A stretch of 64,000 bases of DNA, from NCBI GenBank assembly GCA_029582265.1, contig CM055816.1:85587314-85651313 (forward strand), written 5' to 3'. Position numbers and translations under genes: made by a program. The stretch comes from Zoroaster sp. YZ-2022 (taxonomy: Eukaryota > Echinodermata > Asteroidea > Forcipulatida > Zoroasteridae). The notes under the pieces were generated by a model. It was not told where the DNA came from, did not search any database, and saw only the letters and a program-made list of their open reading frames with translations. This document shows, piece by piece, positions 44,875 through 54,165 of the stretch (positions within the stretch are counted from its first letter, which is position 1; each line of letters starts with the position of its first letter).

Positions 44875-44875
44875 G
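44682..44875 (+). pseudogene. LINE ORF2 C-terminal fragment with GAT tail
   Basis: Frame reads KQGRPRARWRDEIAEVLGTP, then W-T-R-H-A-R-D-R-I-A-W-K-R and EAFAQQWDRH, followed by twelve or so GAT units. The G-R-P-R-x-R-W-R-D motif and the A-x-D-R-x-x-W segment match the fragment at 23957-24112. Confidence 0.8.
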
Positions 44876-45065
44876 TCACAATCAAAGCAAACTTTCAACA
44901 GGGCATGGAATCGGTGTCCTAGTTTCTAAATTACTGGCTCATTTATACAGCAGCTACATGTACAGTAATATGATGGAGTAAATGTGGAGTATTATTTTCA
45001 GTCACTGAGTTAATCTAAATCGAGCACTCGGATTCCATGCCCTGTTGATCATTACAATCATCCCA
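44876..45065. mobile_element. AGGGACA-type MITE core, ends missing
   Basis: CAAACTTTCAACAGGGCATG, GAATCGGTGTCCTAGTTT and the mirrored GATTCCATGCCCTGTTGATC are the two arms of the palindromic family. The TTAA termini are lost. Confidence 0.7.
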
Positions 45066-45198
45066 TGACCAATCCCATGCTGGAAAATAGTCTGGTATGT
45101 TTTAAGAATCAGCGCTGTGTTACCACTGTAGCGAACAGGGAATCAGACAAAGATGAGCACAGTGTTATAAAGTTTGTACTTTTCACTCCAATATTTAC

Positions 45199-45330
45199 CT
45201 GGATATGACCTGCTAGAGTACACCGATGCCGTGCGTTGACATGCTGTGGTCCCATAAGGAGTCCGTTGACACCTCGTGCAGGTGTTAGGTGCACTGCAGG
45301 TCCCATCTCCACAAGTGCCTCGACATACAG
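45199..45330 (-). CDS. Fibrillin-like gene, first EGF-like domain exon
   Basis: 132 bases, acceptor CTTTGTAG and donor GTAAAT, phase 1 in and out. With the split Pro it reads PVCRGTCGDGTCSAPNTC, then TRCQRTPYGTTACQR and SVYSSRSYP. Six cysteines form C-x3-C-x4-C-x5-C-x2-C-x9-C. The P-x-C-R-x-x-C-G-D-G-x-C-S-x-P-N-x-C order is what I know from the first EGF-like domain of vertebrate fibrillins, just after the N-terminal Cys-Cys-Pro-Gly-Trp segment. The Tyr/Ser/Arg-rich end leads into the linker encoded by 31782-32015. No calcium-binding entry motif, as expected for that first EGF. This exon, joined with 49976-50061, is the main reason for the fibrillin-family call. Confidence 0.85.
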
Positions 45331-45774
45331 CTACAAAGGATGAGACAATATATTGAAAATAAAACAAACGAAGAATGCTTGCATGTATTTGATGAACTAA
45401 TACACACTTTATTATGAAATAACCATCTTGGTTTTCTAATACAAGGCCATGGGACTCAAAATGAGGCTTGTGTCAAAAAAGACTGTGCATGTCAAACTGT
45501 TTTTTAGTGTTTTATTTATTGGTGGTCAGTGAACTAGACAAACATGGTGTCAATTTGAGAAGGGTTTATTCTGCACGCGACACTATACCAGCTGTTGGAG
45601 TAGGATCCTGTACATGTACATGTATGCAAATACATTTAAAGTTGCCCATTGTAGATAAATAATGTCTGTCCTTGCCAAATAAAAATCATTCAGTATGTTT
45701 CAGATTTCAGATCAGTATGTTTCAGATTTGATCTTCATACATGAGCCCCCCCCCCCCCCCCCCACCACCCCCAA
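45331..45774. other. Unannotated intronic stretch
   Basis: AT-rich with a C-run at 45747-45763. Tandem GATCAGTATGTTTCAGATTT at 45690-45730. Confidence 0.45.
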
Positions 45775-46286
45775 AAAATGTCTCCGGTTTCTGGTCTCCA
45801 CACGCATCGCCTCAGAGCCGCGCGTCAGCATTTTTTGCTATGAAACGATGTCCAATTGCAGCCAAAATTGCTGGATCAATTGGAATTCTGCCATGCTGTT
45901 CTTTAACTGACTTTTTCACATCTAGGGGTATGAATGTTTGCCTGATTTGTGAGGCCTCTCTTAGCCACCATACTTTGTTTGGGAAATTTGGTCCCTGCGT
46001 ATACAATGTATCACGTATTTCCATTTTGGCAAAAAAAAAATTGCTGGATCGATTGGAATTCTGCTGTGCTGTTTTAAATGACTTTTTACATACACTAGGG
46101 TATGAACGTTTGCCTGATTTGCGCGGCCTCTTTTAGCCGCCATACTTTGTGTTTGGGAAATTTGGTCGCTGCGTATACATGTATAAGTATTACGTATTTC
46201 CCTGTTGGAAAACAAAATACAAAAAAAAAAAGCGCATCACCGCACCGATTTTGAAGCCGACCGATGACCAGAAACCGGAGACTTTG
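45775..46286. mobile_element. MITE with CTCCGGTTTCTGGTC termini
   Basis: TGTCTCCGGTTTCTGGTCTC at the left is inverted as GACCAGAAACCGGAGAC at the right. Two internal near-copies of GCTGGATCAATTGGAATTCT and GCCACCATACTTTGTTTGGG show internal duplication. Remnants with the same end occur near 19703, 20700, 21525, 23720 and 55893. Confidence 0.7.
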
Positions 46287-46688
46287 TAAAATCCCAGGGA
46301 ATCAATCTGGATGAAAACCCCACATGAGCAAGTATTGACTGAAAATTGAAAACCCAAACCACATGTTGGCTCAGATCAGCGGCCAATTCCATACAGCTCC
46401 TAAGCAGAGAATGTTTCTAAGCAAATATCTGTACTAAGCAAATATAAAACAGGCTACCAGCCACAATGCATACATTTTGTATGACAGTTTGGCTGATAAC
46501 CCCAAAAAAATCCGCTAAGCAAATTTTTCTGGTAAGCAATGTTATCTGCTAAGCGGCTCTGTGAAATTGGCCCCAGAATGGAATTCTAACCCAGGTCCAC
46601 TTAGGGAGAAGACAAGGACAGTACCACTTTGGTAATCTGATCTCCAAAAGGTATTGGGAAATTGGTGCAAATATTGTTTTTGTGTTTG
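46287..46688. other. Unannotated intronic stretch
   Basis: Several near-repeats of CTAAGCAAATAT / CTAAGCAAATTTTTC, possibly an old foldback (CCAATTCCATACAGCTCC versus AGCGGCTCTGTGAAATTGG, inverted). No gene. Confidence 0.45.
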
Positions 46689-47545
46689 TGTGCCTCCCCG
46701 TCAGGGTGTGCCTCCCCGTCAGGGTGTGCCTCCCCGTCAGGGTGTGCCTCCCCGTCAGGGTGTGCCTCCCCGTCAGGGTGTGCCTCCCCGTCAGGGTGTG
46801 CCTCCCCGTCAGGGTGTGCCTCCCCGTCAGGGTGTGCCTCCCCGTCAGGGTGTGCCTCCCCGTCAGGGTGTGCCTCCCCGTCAGGGTGTCCGTCCCCGTC
46901 AGGGTGTCCGTCCCCGTCAGGGTGTCCGTCCCCGTCAGGGTGTCCGTCCCCGTCAGGGTGTGCCTCCCCGTCAGGGTGTGCCTCCCCGTCAGGGTGTGCC
47001 TCCCCGTCAGGGTGTGCCTCCCCGTCAGGGTGTGCCTCCCCGTCAGGGTGTCCGTCCCCGTCAGGGTGTGCGTCCCCGTCAGGGTGTGCGTCCCCGTCAG
47101 GGTGTGCCTCCCCGTCAGGGTGTCCGTCCCCGTCAGGGTGTCCGTCCCCGTCAGGGTGTCCGTCCCCGTCAGGGTGTCCGTCCCCGTCAGGGTGTGCCTC
47201 CCCGTCAGGGTGTCCCTCCCCGTCAGGGTGTGCCTCCCCGTCAGGGTGTCTCTCCCCGTCAGGGTGTCCCTCCCCGTCAGGGTGTCCCTCCCCGTCAGGG
47301 TGTCCCTCCCCGTCAGGGTGTCCCTCCCCGTCGGGGTGTCCCTCCCCGTCGGGGTGTCCCTCCCTGTCGGGGTGTCCCTCCCCGTCGGGGTGTCCCTCCC
47401 CGTCAGGGTGTCCCTCCCCGTCAGGGTGTACCTCCCCGTCAGGGTGTCCCTCCCCGTCAGGGTGTCCCTCCCCGTCAGGGTGTCCCTCCCCGTCAGGGTG
47501 TCCCTCCCCGTCAGGGTGTCCCTCCCCGTCAGGGTGTCCCTCCCC
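46689..47545 (+). repeat. 18-bp GC-rich minisatellite
   Basis: About 47 units of TGCCTCCCCGTCAGGGTG. Variants are grouped by position: TGCCT dominates to 46885, TCCGT and TGCGT are mixed in over 46886-47200, TCCCT dominates to the end, and a CGGGGTG sub-block lies at about 47330-47400. All frames stay open because 18 is a multiple of three, giving false frames of ~300 codons on both strands. Confidence 0.95.
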
Positions 47546-48021
47546 ATCCCTGCCCCAAGTAGCGGACGTTTTTATTACTATTACTCATGAATGACAACAT
47601 ATACAGATTAACACAAGGTTAAAGACCTATTAATGCAAAGGAAGTTTGTGATTGTTCAGCAAGGCCACAGAGTAAGGCCATGGTTAACTACTGTACTATG
47701 GTTATCGTTACATGTATGTAATGTACATGTAGGCCTCCACCATTTACAGATCCAGGGGGTGGCAATGGGGAAATGTGCCCCCATTTTGCATTATCATGCA
47801 TGTAAATTAACCATATTTGTTTGTGTTTCCCTTCCTTTTTGCCGTTTTCCCTCTGTTTTTTGAGACCCTGGATTTGCCCCTGGCCTATCCTACATGTATG
47901 TCTGGATATTGTATTGCTCTGGTGAAGTTATTTATTTCAGACACAGGATGCTGGTAAACTACTGAGAAATACTATAAATAGGTCTACATAGTTATGGCTA
48001 GTTGTGGTCCCCAACTGACCC
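47546..48021. other. Unannotated intronic stretch
   Basis: No gene recognised; TACATGTA words only. Confidence 0.4.
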
Positions 48022-48025
48022 TTAA

Positions 48026-48268
48026 CCAGTTCACGTCGGGAATAAAAAAGTTTTTCTGGGCCCCTGTGCGTGTTTATTTTCCCCACACACACCGTGAATG
48101 GAAGCTTCCACAGCGGGTGGCCACGTCTTCCGTGCATGTCACCGTACACGGGTGGCTCAACCGAGCATGCATACCAATATTCCGGAGTTTCCTTTGGCGT
48201 GTTTAGACGCTCTCCGATCCACGGTGCAAAAAAAATTGCATGTATACACGGCCTCCGACGCGAACTGG
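48026..48268 (-). mobile_element. TTAA-flanked MITE (CCAGTTCGC family), inverted variant
   Basis: TTAA at 48022-48025 and 48269-48272, termini CCAGTTCACGTCGGGAATA and CCTCCGACGCGAACTGG. Internally diverged from 19207-19460 although ends and GCATGTATACACGGCCTC are kept. Confidence 0.85.
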
Positions 48269-48272
48269 TTAA

Positions 48273-48520
48273 CAGTGCTGAAAATTCAGTCATGCCACAA
48301 TCTGTATAAAAAAACTAAGTGCTTGACAATGAAGCAGATTTAGTCATGGAAAGGCTTAACCCTAATCCATGCCATTTGACATGTACGCTGGATCAGTGTA
48401 CATTCACCAAAGTTTCTCACTGTGATTTGAAAGTGACTGATAAACGTATCAAATTGACCTTTCCCCATTTTGAACAAAATTATGGCATGAGGAAGGTAAC
48501 ATAGATACAACATACGTCAT
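48273..48520. other. Unannotated stretch with a weak exon-like frame
   Basis: The plus-strand frame 48319-48504 (MLDNEADLVMERLNPN, four cysteines) ends at AAG|GTAACA, a possible donor, but the acceptor is weak and no family is recognised. Confidence 0.3.
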
Positions 48521-48522
48521 CC

Positions 48523-48915
48523 GGCAAGCTCGGTGGTCGAGAGGTTAAGACATCTCCACTAGTAAGCAGGAGATTGTGGGTTCGAATCCCACCCAAGTTT
48601 ACACTCAGAAAGCACCGAGTATGCAGTGCTATACACACATTGGTGTAGGGCAAAATCAAATCGATTGTTTATCACCAAGAATTTCATCCACCTATAAATA
48701 TAGCAGAACCCACTGCTATAGGATTCTAGCCAGCCAATCATCATCGGGCAGGCTCGGTGGTCAAGAGGTTAAGAAGTCTGCACTAGTAAGCAGGAGGTCA
48801 TGGGTTCGAATCCTGTTTGAGGCACCTGTGAAGTTTTTTCACAGACACTCAGAAAGCACCGAGTACATATGTCGGTGTAAGGACAAAAATCAAATCAAAT
48901 CAATTGTTTTTCACC
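48523..48915 (+). mobile_element. Two tandem tRNA-Thr-derived SINEs
   Basis: Heads at 48523 and 48746: GGCAAGCTCGGTGGTCGAGA and GGCAGGCTCGGTGGTCAAGA, each with CACTAGTAAGCAGGAG, B box GGGTTCGAATCC, body CAGAAAGCACCGAGTA and ATCAAATC tail. The anticodon arm resembles tRNA-Thr (AGT). The spacer between them (TATAGGATTCTAGCCAGCCA) also precedes the single copy at 57840. Confidence 0.85.
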
Positions 48916-49064
48916 CAACACCATCCATCAATCTAAAAACATACATTTTATTATCTCATCTCATGGTAAAATATTCTAGAAAGTAGAATGTTGCTTTTAA
49001 TATTTAATCCAATCATTCAAACTCCAACAATTTGAACTCTAGAGGAAAAAGGCGGTTAGGATTA
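48916..49064. other. Unannotated stretch
   Basis: Short AT-rich stretch without features. Confidence 0.4.
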
Positions 49065-49239
49065 AGGCTGTGCCGGGTACCCGGATACCTGACCGAAACT
49101 GTCATTACTCTGTACCATTGTTTAGTATTATATTGCATTTGCTATTGTATTGTTATGCTATTGTATGATTTCTTGTTTACTGTAAAGCGCCTTGAGCACT
49201 TCTTGCTGGATACATGTATGTGCGCATTATAAATCTTCT

Positions 49240-49271
<32 letters not shown>

Positions 49272-49770
49272 GTTCGATTCCAATTACCCGTAAACAACTT
49301 TTTAAAATTCCAACTGAACAGTTAAGCCACACAATTGGAAGTCTCTGGGTTTTTTTTTACAAAATGAAGAAAACTTGGATAAAGTCTTCAGAAGTAACAT
49401 TTCACAGACTTGCAGTCTTTTGTTTGATGTATCTAGTTTGTTTCGACTCGACTGTCGTCCTGCCAGTATCACAAGTTGGTATTTGTGCCTATTGCGCAGT
49501 TATTGGATTAGTGCGAGTGTGGGAGACATTAATTATTTTGTATGTGTGGGGAATGGGGATGCTACGAGTTGTTTTTAATATAGGAAATTAGTGCATTAAG
49601 TCTGCATTCATTGTGACTAATAAAACAAGAGAAACTTGGTTTCATATTGGTTATTACATTTGGGAGTATTTACGTGCTTTAAAAAAAATTTTACGGGTAC
49701 CCAGGTTTCCGAAGATTTCCAATTTCAGGTATCCAGTTCCCGAAATAACCGAAAAATCCACAGCCTAAGT
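49065..49770. mobile_element. hAT-like element split by a SINE/LINE tail
   Basis: Left GGCTGTGCCGGGTACCCGGA, right CGAAATAACCGAAAAATCC and CACAGCC. A tail-type insertion (49110-49270: AAAGCGCCTTGAGCAC, GCGCATTATAAATC, (ATT)n) interrupts it. Shares long stretches with 44020 and 50868. Confidence 0.7.
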
Positions 49771-49975
49771 TAGGATAGGGTGAGTTTCAGGGGCAGACAT
49801 TGAAATTAGAACTTATGAGTCATCTCCCTTCTAAAACAAATTTATGCCACTGGTTGTCACTTGTCATTCCCTACATCCTACAGTACATGTTTGTATTCCT
49901 GTATAGTTTTAATCTCACTGAAGCCACAAGCTGACCCTGTTGAACACCACAAGTTGTGTTACCATGGAAACTTAC
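49771..49975. other. Intron end of the fibrillin-like gene
   Basis: No repeat recognised. GTAAGTTTCC at the minus-strand exon donor fits the consensus well. Confidence 0.5.
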
Positions 49976-50061
49976 GTGTTAGACACATGCCACTTCCTGG
50001 ATTCTGTTTCCAGCCTGGACAGCAGATGTAAGAACCACGAGACCGACACACATGAAGTCCT
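49976..50061 (-). CDS. Fibrillin-like gene, N-terminal Cys-Cys-Pro-Gly-Trp exon
   Basis: Acceptor CATTTTCAG, donor GTAAGT. 86 bases if the first AG is used; an AG two bases further in would make 84 bases and a phase-1 entry. It reads GLHVCRSRGSYICCPGWK, then QNPGSGMCLT, and the last base C joins CT of the next exon to give Pro. The pattern V-C-x-S-R-x-x-Y-x-C-C-P-G-W-K ... G-x-x-x-C is what I know from vertebrate fibrillins directly before their first EGF domain, the conserved N-terminal segment used in assembly. With 86 bases the entry phase also agrees with the human exon as I remember it. Upstream exons with the signal peptide and furin site were not found in the window. Confidence 0.75.
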
Positions 50062-50439
50062 CTGAAAATGAAAGGAAAAAACATAATATGAAGTTTAAGA
50101 TTTCGAGTTGGGATTGCAACAATAATAAAAATGCACAATTCATGAACTGCAAAAATTCACTGTAAAAAAGACATGCTGTGATCATTTACAGAAAAAAATT
50201 CACTTGAATTTTATGGCAGCAAGGTAAACCAATAACTGAAATGTTGTAGTTCTCTTTAGTTTTTGTAGCCCTTTGAAAAGTCATTTAAAAACAATGCAAA
50301 GAACAAGAATAAATTAAAACAATGCAGTTATTGTTCGAAGTTCATGTGTTTTTTAATGTCTCAAGACAGAGATCAGGGATGATATTGTGAGAAAATAAAA
50401 AGGTAGGAAAAATGATTGCCATTATCATTAGGTATATAC
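50062..50439. other. Unannotated stretch upstream of the first found exon
   Basis: AT-rich, presumably intron. No exon for the fibrillin N-terminus seen. Confidence 0.45.
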
Positions 50440-50640
50440 ATGTACATGTACTAGCCTATAGTGGTTTACCTCTATAGCCATGTATAGCAAGGAAACTGTT
50501 TTTTATCTTGGTATTTACAATAAAATGATACACAAGGAAAGTTTCCATGGTCTGAAGTTATTCGGAAACCGGTTTCACGGTAGGATTTTCAAAATAAAAA
50601 AAGTAGGATTTCCTACGAATTGAATATCATGCCTGAGAGA
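50440..50640 (+). repeat. Dispersed repeat with the empty hAT site
   Basis: Matches 24850-24895 joined to 25303-25420, without the hAT insertion: the site reads TACAATAAAATGATACAC. Confidence 0.85.
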
Positions 50641-50867
50641 TTTAAATCTAGTTCCACAATTAACAAACTTGCTCTGACAAGTTTATACCGGGAGTTTTCC
50701 TCTTCCATACTAAAGAACTGCCTCACACCGTCGGCTATTGTAAGTTTTTGTGATGAATCCGTTTCTTATTTTTGTACATGAGTCCTTGGACTATCAAACC
50801 TAGAATACACATGTGTAGTACTCCTACTAGCCTCAGGTTAGTGGGAATTTCAACCAATTCAACCCTT

Positions 50868-51455
50868 AGGCTGTGCCGGGTATCCCGTACCTGACAGAAA
50901 CTGTTATTACCCAGTTCCATATTTCGGTTCCAGTTACCCATAAATTTTTGAAATTCCAACTGTACATTTACTGAGCCACCCAAATTGGAAGTCTCCCATT
51001 TGTTGTTAAAAGTAAGCTTTAGAAGTAACAATTGCCGACAGCCTTTCACAGATTTGCCGGCTTTTGTTTGATGTACGGTATCTAGTTTGTTTTGAGTTGA
51101 CTGCCATCATGCCAGTATCACGAATTGGTATTTGTGCCTATTGTTCACAGATATTGGATTATGGGTCACATGAGTTATTTGTGTGTGTGTGTGGGGAATG
51201 GGGAGGGAATGGGGATGACGAGTCATTTCTAACATCAAGGCAGGAAATTATTACATTAAGTCCACATTTATTGTGATTAACAAAACAAGATAAACTTATA
51301 TCAAATTGGTTAATTTTTGTTATTTTATACATTCGGGAGTATTTATTTAATACGTGTTTTACAAAATTGTTTACGGGTACCCAGATATCTGAAGATTTCC
51401 AATTTCAGTTATCGGGTTTCCGAATATTATATTAAACCGAAAACACACAGCCTTA
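50868..51455. mobile_element. hAT-like element, diverged
   Basis: Left GGCTGTGCCGGGTATCCCG, right GAAAACACACAGCC. Internal GACAGCCTTTCACAGATTTG and TTTTATACATTCGGGAG as in related copies. Decayed termini. Confidence 0.7.
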
Positions 51456-51789
51456 TTCAACTCCTGATAAATGTTTTCAAGATTACAAGTACACTGTAGC
51501 AGCTCTAAGATGAAATTGGTAACCTGGCTTCTGGGCTTTACATTTCTGACGCAAACAAAATCAGCCACTGGATTTTGATTGATATAAATAGGTAGTGTTC
51601 ACTTAGAGACAAGTGGTCCATATGTGTAGAGTTGATTGCAAGATTATTGTACAGATCACTCACATGCCATTATCATGGAGGAAATCAGTGTAGATTACTG
51701 AAGCAGTCTTTGGAAGTAATTCAATGAGCTTGGTAGTTGAGACAATTATAGATGGACAAAATGGCAATTATCTAAACAATTGTTTGCCT
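51456..51789. other. Unannotated stretch
   Basis: No feature recognised. Confidence 0.4.
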
Positions 51790-52027
51790 GAGGAGGATTA
51801 GTGGAGGATTAGTGGAGGATTAGTGGAGGATTAGTGGAGGATTAGTGGAGGATTAGTGGAGGATTAGAGGAGGATTAGTGGAGGATTAGTGGAGGATTAG
51901 TGGAGGATTAGTGGAGGATTAGTGGAGGATTAGAGGAGGATTAGTGGAGGATTAGTGGAGGATTAGTGGAGGATTAGTGGAGGATTAGTGGAGGATTAGT
52001 GGAGGATTAGTGGAGGATTAGTGGAGG
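51790..52027 (+). repeat. 12-bp minisatellite
   Basis: About 19-20 units of GAGGATTAGTGG; two units read GAGGATTAGAGG at a spacing of 7 units, hinting at a short higher-order pattern. Confidence 0.95.
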
Positions 52028-52164
52028 AAGAGCCTTTGATGATAGGGATTAACCTTTATTAGTGCTTTGAGGTACACTGGTACACTGGTACACGTGTACA
52101 TAATCCTTGTTGCAACTTGGAAATCTTATTATTGCCAAGATGCCTACCTTATTATGGAAATTGT

Positions 52165-52250
52165 CTCCTCACCCTCCTATGTAAGGGTCAAAATCAGTCA
52201 AAATGTTATATTCATGTACTTGCCAAGGTACATGTATCTAATTCATTTAA
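52165..52250 (+). mobile_element. CAGTCAAAAT-word MITE, left part
   Basis: CACCCTCCTATGTAAGGGTC and AAATCAGTCAAAATGTTATA as at 42127. Resumes at 52819-53048 after LINE and SINE insertions (TATATCTAGTGCATTAAAAG). Confidence 0.65.
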
Positions 52251-52253
52251 TTT

Positions 52254-52376
52254 GCCCTACACCGACGTGTAGGAATCAAATTCTGGAACAGTCTGGCTGA
52301 TGATGTCAAACAGTCTAGCTCTCTTAAAACGTTTACAAAAAAACTTAAATTTAAGTTGCTCAATGATGCTATTTAA
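52254..52376 (+). pseudogene. LINE ORF2 C-terminal fragment
   Basis: The frame ALHRRVGIKFWNSLADDVKQ, then SLKTFTKKLKFKLLNDAI and TAA. W-N-S-L and F-T-K-K-L-K are typical of a non-LTR reverse-transcriptase tail. The 3' region runs to about 52680 and ends in (GAAT)n. A different subfamily from 38792-39058. Confidence 0.75.
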
Positions 52377-52680
52377 TTGACTTATTATTTGGTCTGATCT
52401 CCTGCCAATGTTATTGTTGAATGTAGTCTTCTGTTTTTGTCCAGTAACTTTGTCATTTTGTAATTAAGGGGAGGGGTGGGGGTAGGGAAAGGAATAAAAG
52501 CCCCGGCTTCTTCTTTTCCTCAATGTTGACAAGCTTTTCTCTCATAATTAGTCTGTTCATGTTACTAATTTTGTCTTTGCATATTGTAGGACCTCTTGAT
52601 ATTGTGTAATTATTTGTAACAACATTCTTGTTGTCAACATTGGAATATGTGTTAATAAATGAATGAATGAATGAATGTAT
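52377..52680 (+). mobile_element. LINE 3' region
   Basis: Contains GTAATTAAGGGGAGGGGTGG and ends GTTAATAAATGAATGAATGA, a short tandem tail. Confidence 0.65.
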
Positions 52681-52681
52681 A

Positions 52682-52812
52682 GCACTGTATATTCAGTGCT
52701 TTCTGCGTGTCTGTGAAAAACCTTCACAGGCGACTCGGGCGGAATTCGAACACACGGCTTCCTGCTTACTAGTGCAGACGTCTTAACCTCTCAACCACCA
52801 AGCTCGCCTGCT
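52682..52812 (-). mobile_element. tRNA-Thr-derived SINE, inverted
   Basis: On the minus strand: GGCGAGCTTGGTGGTTGAGA, CACTAGTAAGCAGGAAGCC, GTTCGAATTCCGCC, CTTCACAGACACG. Inserted next to the LINE tail. Confidence 0.8.
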
Positions 52813-52818
52813 GGTCGA

Positions 52819-53048
52819 GGTATATCTAGTGCATTAAAAGTCAAACACTGGCAAACCTTACGTGTAGTAAGTACATTAACAGGTTAAAATGAGACTAGTA
52901 ATTTAGCATTGTCTTGTATTGTTCAGGGTGGTCAAAATGATAAAATGATAAAAACCAGTGAAAAATGCCACTGCGTGCACATTTGGTTCAATAGTCAAAA
53001 CAGTCAGTTGACTAATTTTGACCACTATACATGTAGCTACTTGCCACT
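52819..53048 (+). mobile_element. CAGTCAAAAT-word MITE, right part
   Basis: Continues 52165-52250: AGTCAAACACTGGCAAACC, TTGTTCAGGGTGGTCAAAAT, CTACTTGCCACTAA. Confidence 0.65.
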
Positions 53049-53214
53049 AAAGTTCAGCTATAGGGTTCTAATGGAGTCTTGAGAGACAGTGATTAGGATC
53101 ATGGACAATTTCATTATTACAACAAAATTACATACAAGTTGCGAATGTTCTACATTCATCCTTTTTCTATGATGAAATGTGTGAAACAATCAATATTGTC
53201 ATTTGAGTTGGGAA

Positions 53215-54010
53215 TTCCCGTGTGATTTGACAAAGGTAAAAAATCCTGAAAATTGGGTAACAGGACAAAGCCCCCTGAACCTCCTGGATGTTTAATTTTG
53301 GAGGATTTACAAACTCTCCACGTCCCCACAAAGAAACTAAAGGTTTGGACACAATACAGGGAGTGTCGTGGCCGAGCGGTCTAGCGCACCGAACTCAAGT
53401 TCTGGTGTTGCCAGCAGCAGGGTGTGGGTTCGAGCCCCGGTCATGACACTTGTGTCCTTGAGCAAGGTACTTAACCATAATTGCTTCGTCCTTCGGATGG
53501 GACGTAAAGCCGTAGGTCCCGTGTGTTGTATAATGCACGTAAAGTGGATTGTCGTGCGGTCTAGCGCACTGAACTCAAGTTCTGGTGTTGCCAGCAGCAG
53601 AGTGTGGGTTCGAGCCCCGGCCGTGACACCTGTGTCCTTGAGCAAGACACTTAACCATAATTGCTTCTCTCCACCCAGGGGTTAAATGGGTACCTGTGAA
53701 GGCAGAGATGGTTTGCTCTATATGCGCTAGAAATGGCAGCAATTGAGCTGTATACTCCCCAGGGAGCTGAGATGGTTTCAGGAATGATTTATGAGCCTTA
53801 TGAGCCTTATGAGCAGGGATAATAATATAATGCGCCTTGAGCGCCACTTAGTTGGTGGATACGTGCGCTATATAAATCTATACATTATTATTATTATTAC
53901 TTCTTTCTTTCCTTGGTGGCTACTTCTCTACTTTCAAGAAACTTTTTAGGCAAAGGGAGATTTGTAAAAATCCTGAAATCAGTAAAATTCCTGAGAAATC
54001 ACAGGCCTGT
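53215..54010 (+). repeat. Dispersed repeat, copy 4, carrying SINEs
   Basis: As 21838-22105: CTCCTGGATGTTTAATTTTG, CACGTCCCCACAAAG, then GGACACAATACAGG directly before the SINE pair, resuming after it at CTTCTTTCTTTCCTTGG. Confidence 0.75.
53363..53900 (+). mobile_element. Double-headed tRNA-Leu SINE
   Basis: Two heads in direct orientation, at 53363 and about 53551, each with GCACTGAACTCAAGTTCTGG-type anticodon arm, CCAGCAGCAG and GGGTTCGAGCCCCGG. The first head has a short body ending CGTCCTTCGGATGGGACG and AATGCACGTAAAG. The second runs into the full body and (ATT)n tail. The empty site is at about 26277-26296. Confidence 0.88.
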
Positions 54011-54035
54011 GAATTTCAAAGGCCAGTTATCATCT

Positions 54036-54157
54036 GACATACTCAGTGGTCAAAGGTTAAGATGTCTACACTAACAAATAAGAGGTTGTTTATTCCGCTC
54101 CCACCCAAGGTGCCTGTGCACTTTTTTTGTCTACAGAAACACATCTGAGTATACAGT
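54036..54157 (+). mobile_element. tRNA-Thr-derived SINE, diverged
   Basis: ATACTCAGTGGTCAAAGGTT, ACACTAACAAATAAGAGG and GAGTATACAGTGCT. Interrupted near its end by the hAT MITE at 54166. Confidence 0.7.
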
Positions 54158-54165
54158 GCTAAGGT

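Larger units (their letters stand above)
26432..50061 (-). other. Fibrillin/LTBP-like extracellular matrix gene, partial model
   Basis: Five exons on the minus strand join in one frame and total 698 coding bases. Junction codons are Pro (C|CT), Val (G|TG), Asp (G|AT) and Gly (G|GA), and every exon junction is phase 1. Introns are 4645, 13183, 1063 and 4041 bases. The first two exons resemble the start of vertebrate fibrillin: a short segment with Cys-Cys-Pro-Gly-Trp, then the first EGF-like domain with Cys-Gly-Asp-Gly. From the family I expect a secreted, disulphide-rich, calcium-binding matrix protein. After the first EGF, however, the order (Tyr/Gln/Ser linker, EGF, cbEGF, half-module) differs from vertebrate fibrillin, so the gene could be a fibrillin/fibulin-like relative. 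The signal peptide exon, further cbEGF or TB exons and the stop codon were not found. Confidence 0.7.

Noticed and set aside
46549..47594. Four overlapping frames of 302-332 codons with GRDTLT or PPRQGV repeats
   Set aside because: Open in several frames at once because an 18-base unit lacks stops; composition repeat, not a protein gene.
51790..52027. Regular short repeats as a CRISPR array
   Set aside because: Units are contiguous 12-mers without spacers, and the window is eukaryotic.
53140..53165. A GATGAATGT-like cbEGF entry on the minus strand
   Set aside because: The frame after K-D-E-C meets a stop within eight codons and has no EGF cysteine spacing or splice acceptor.
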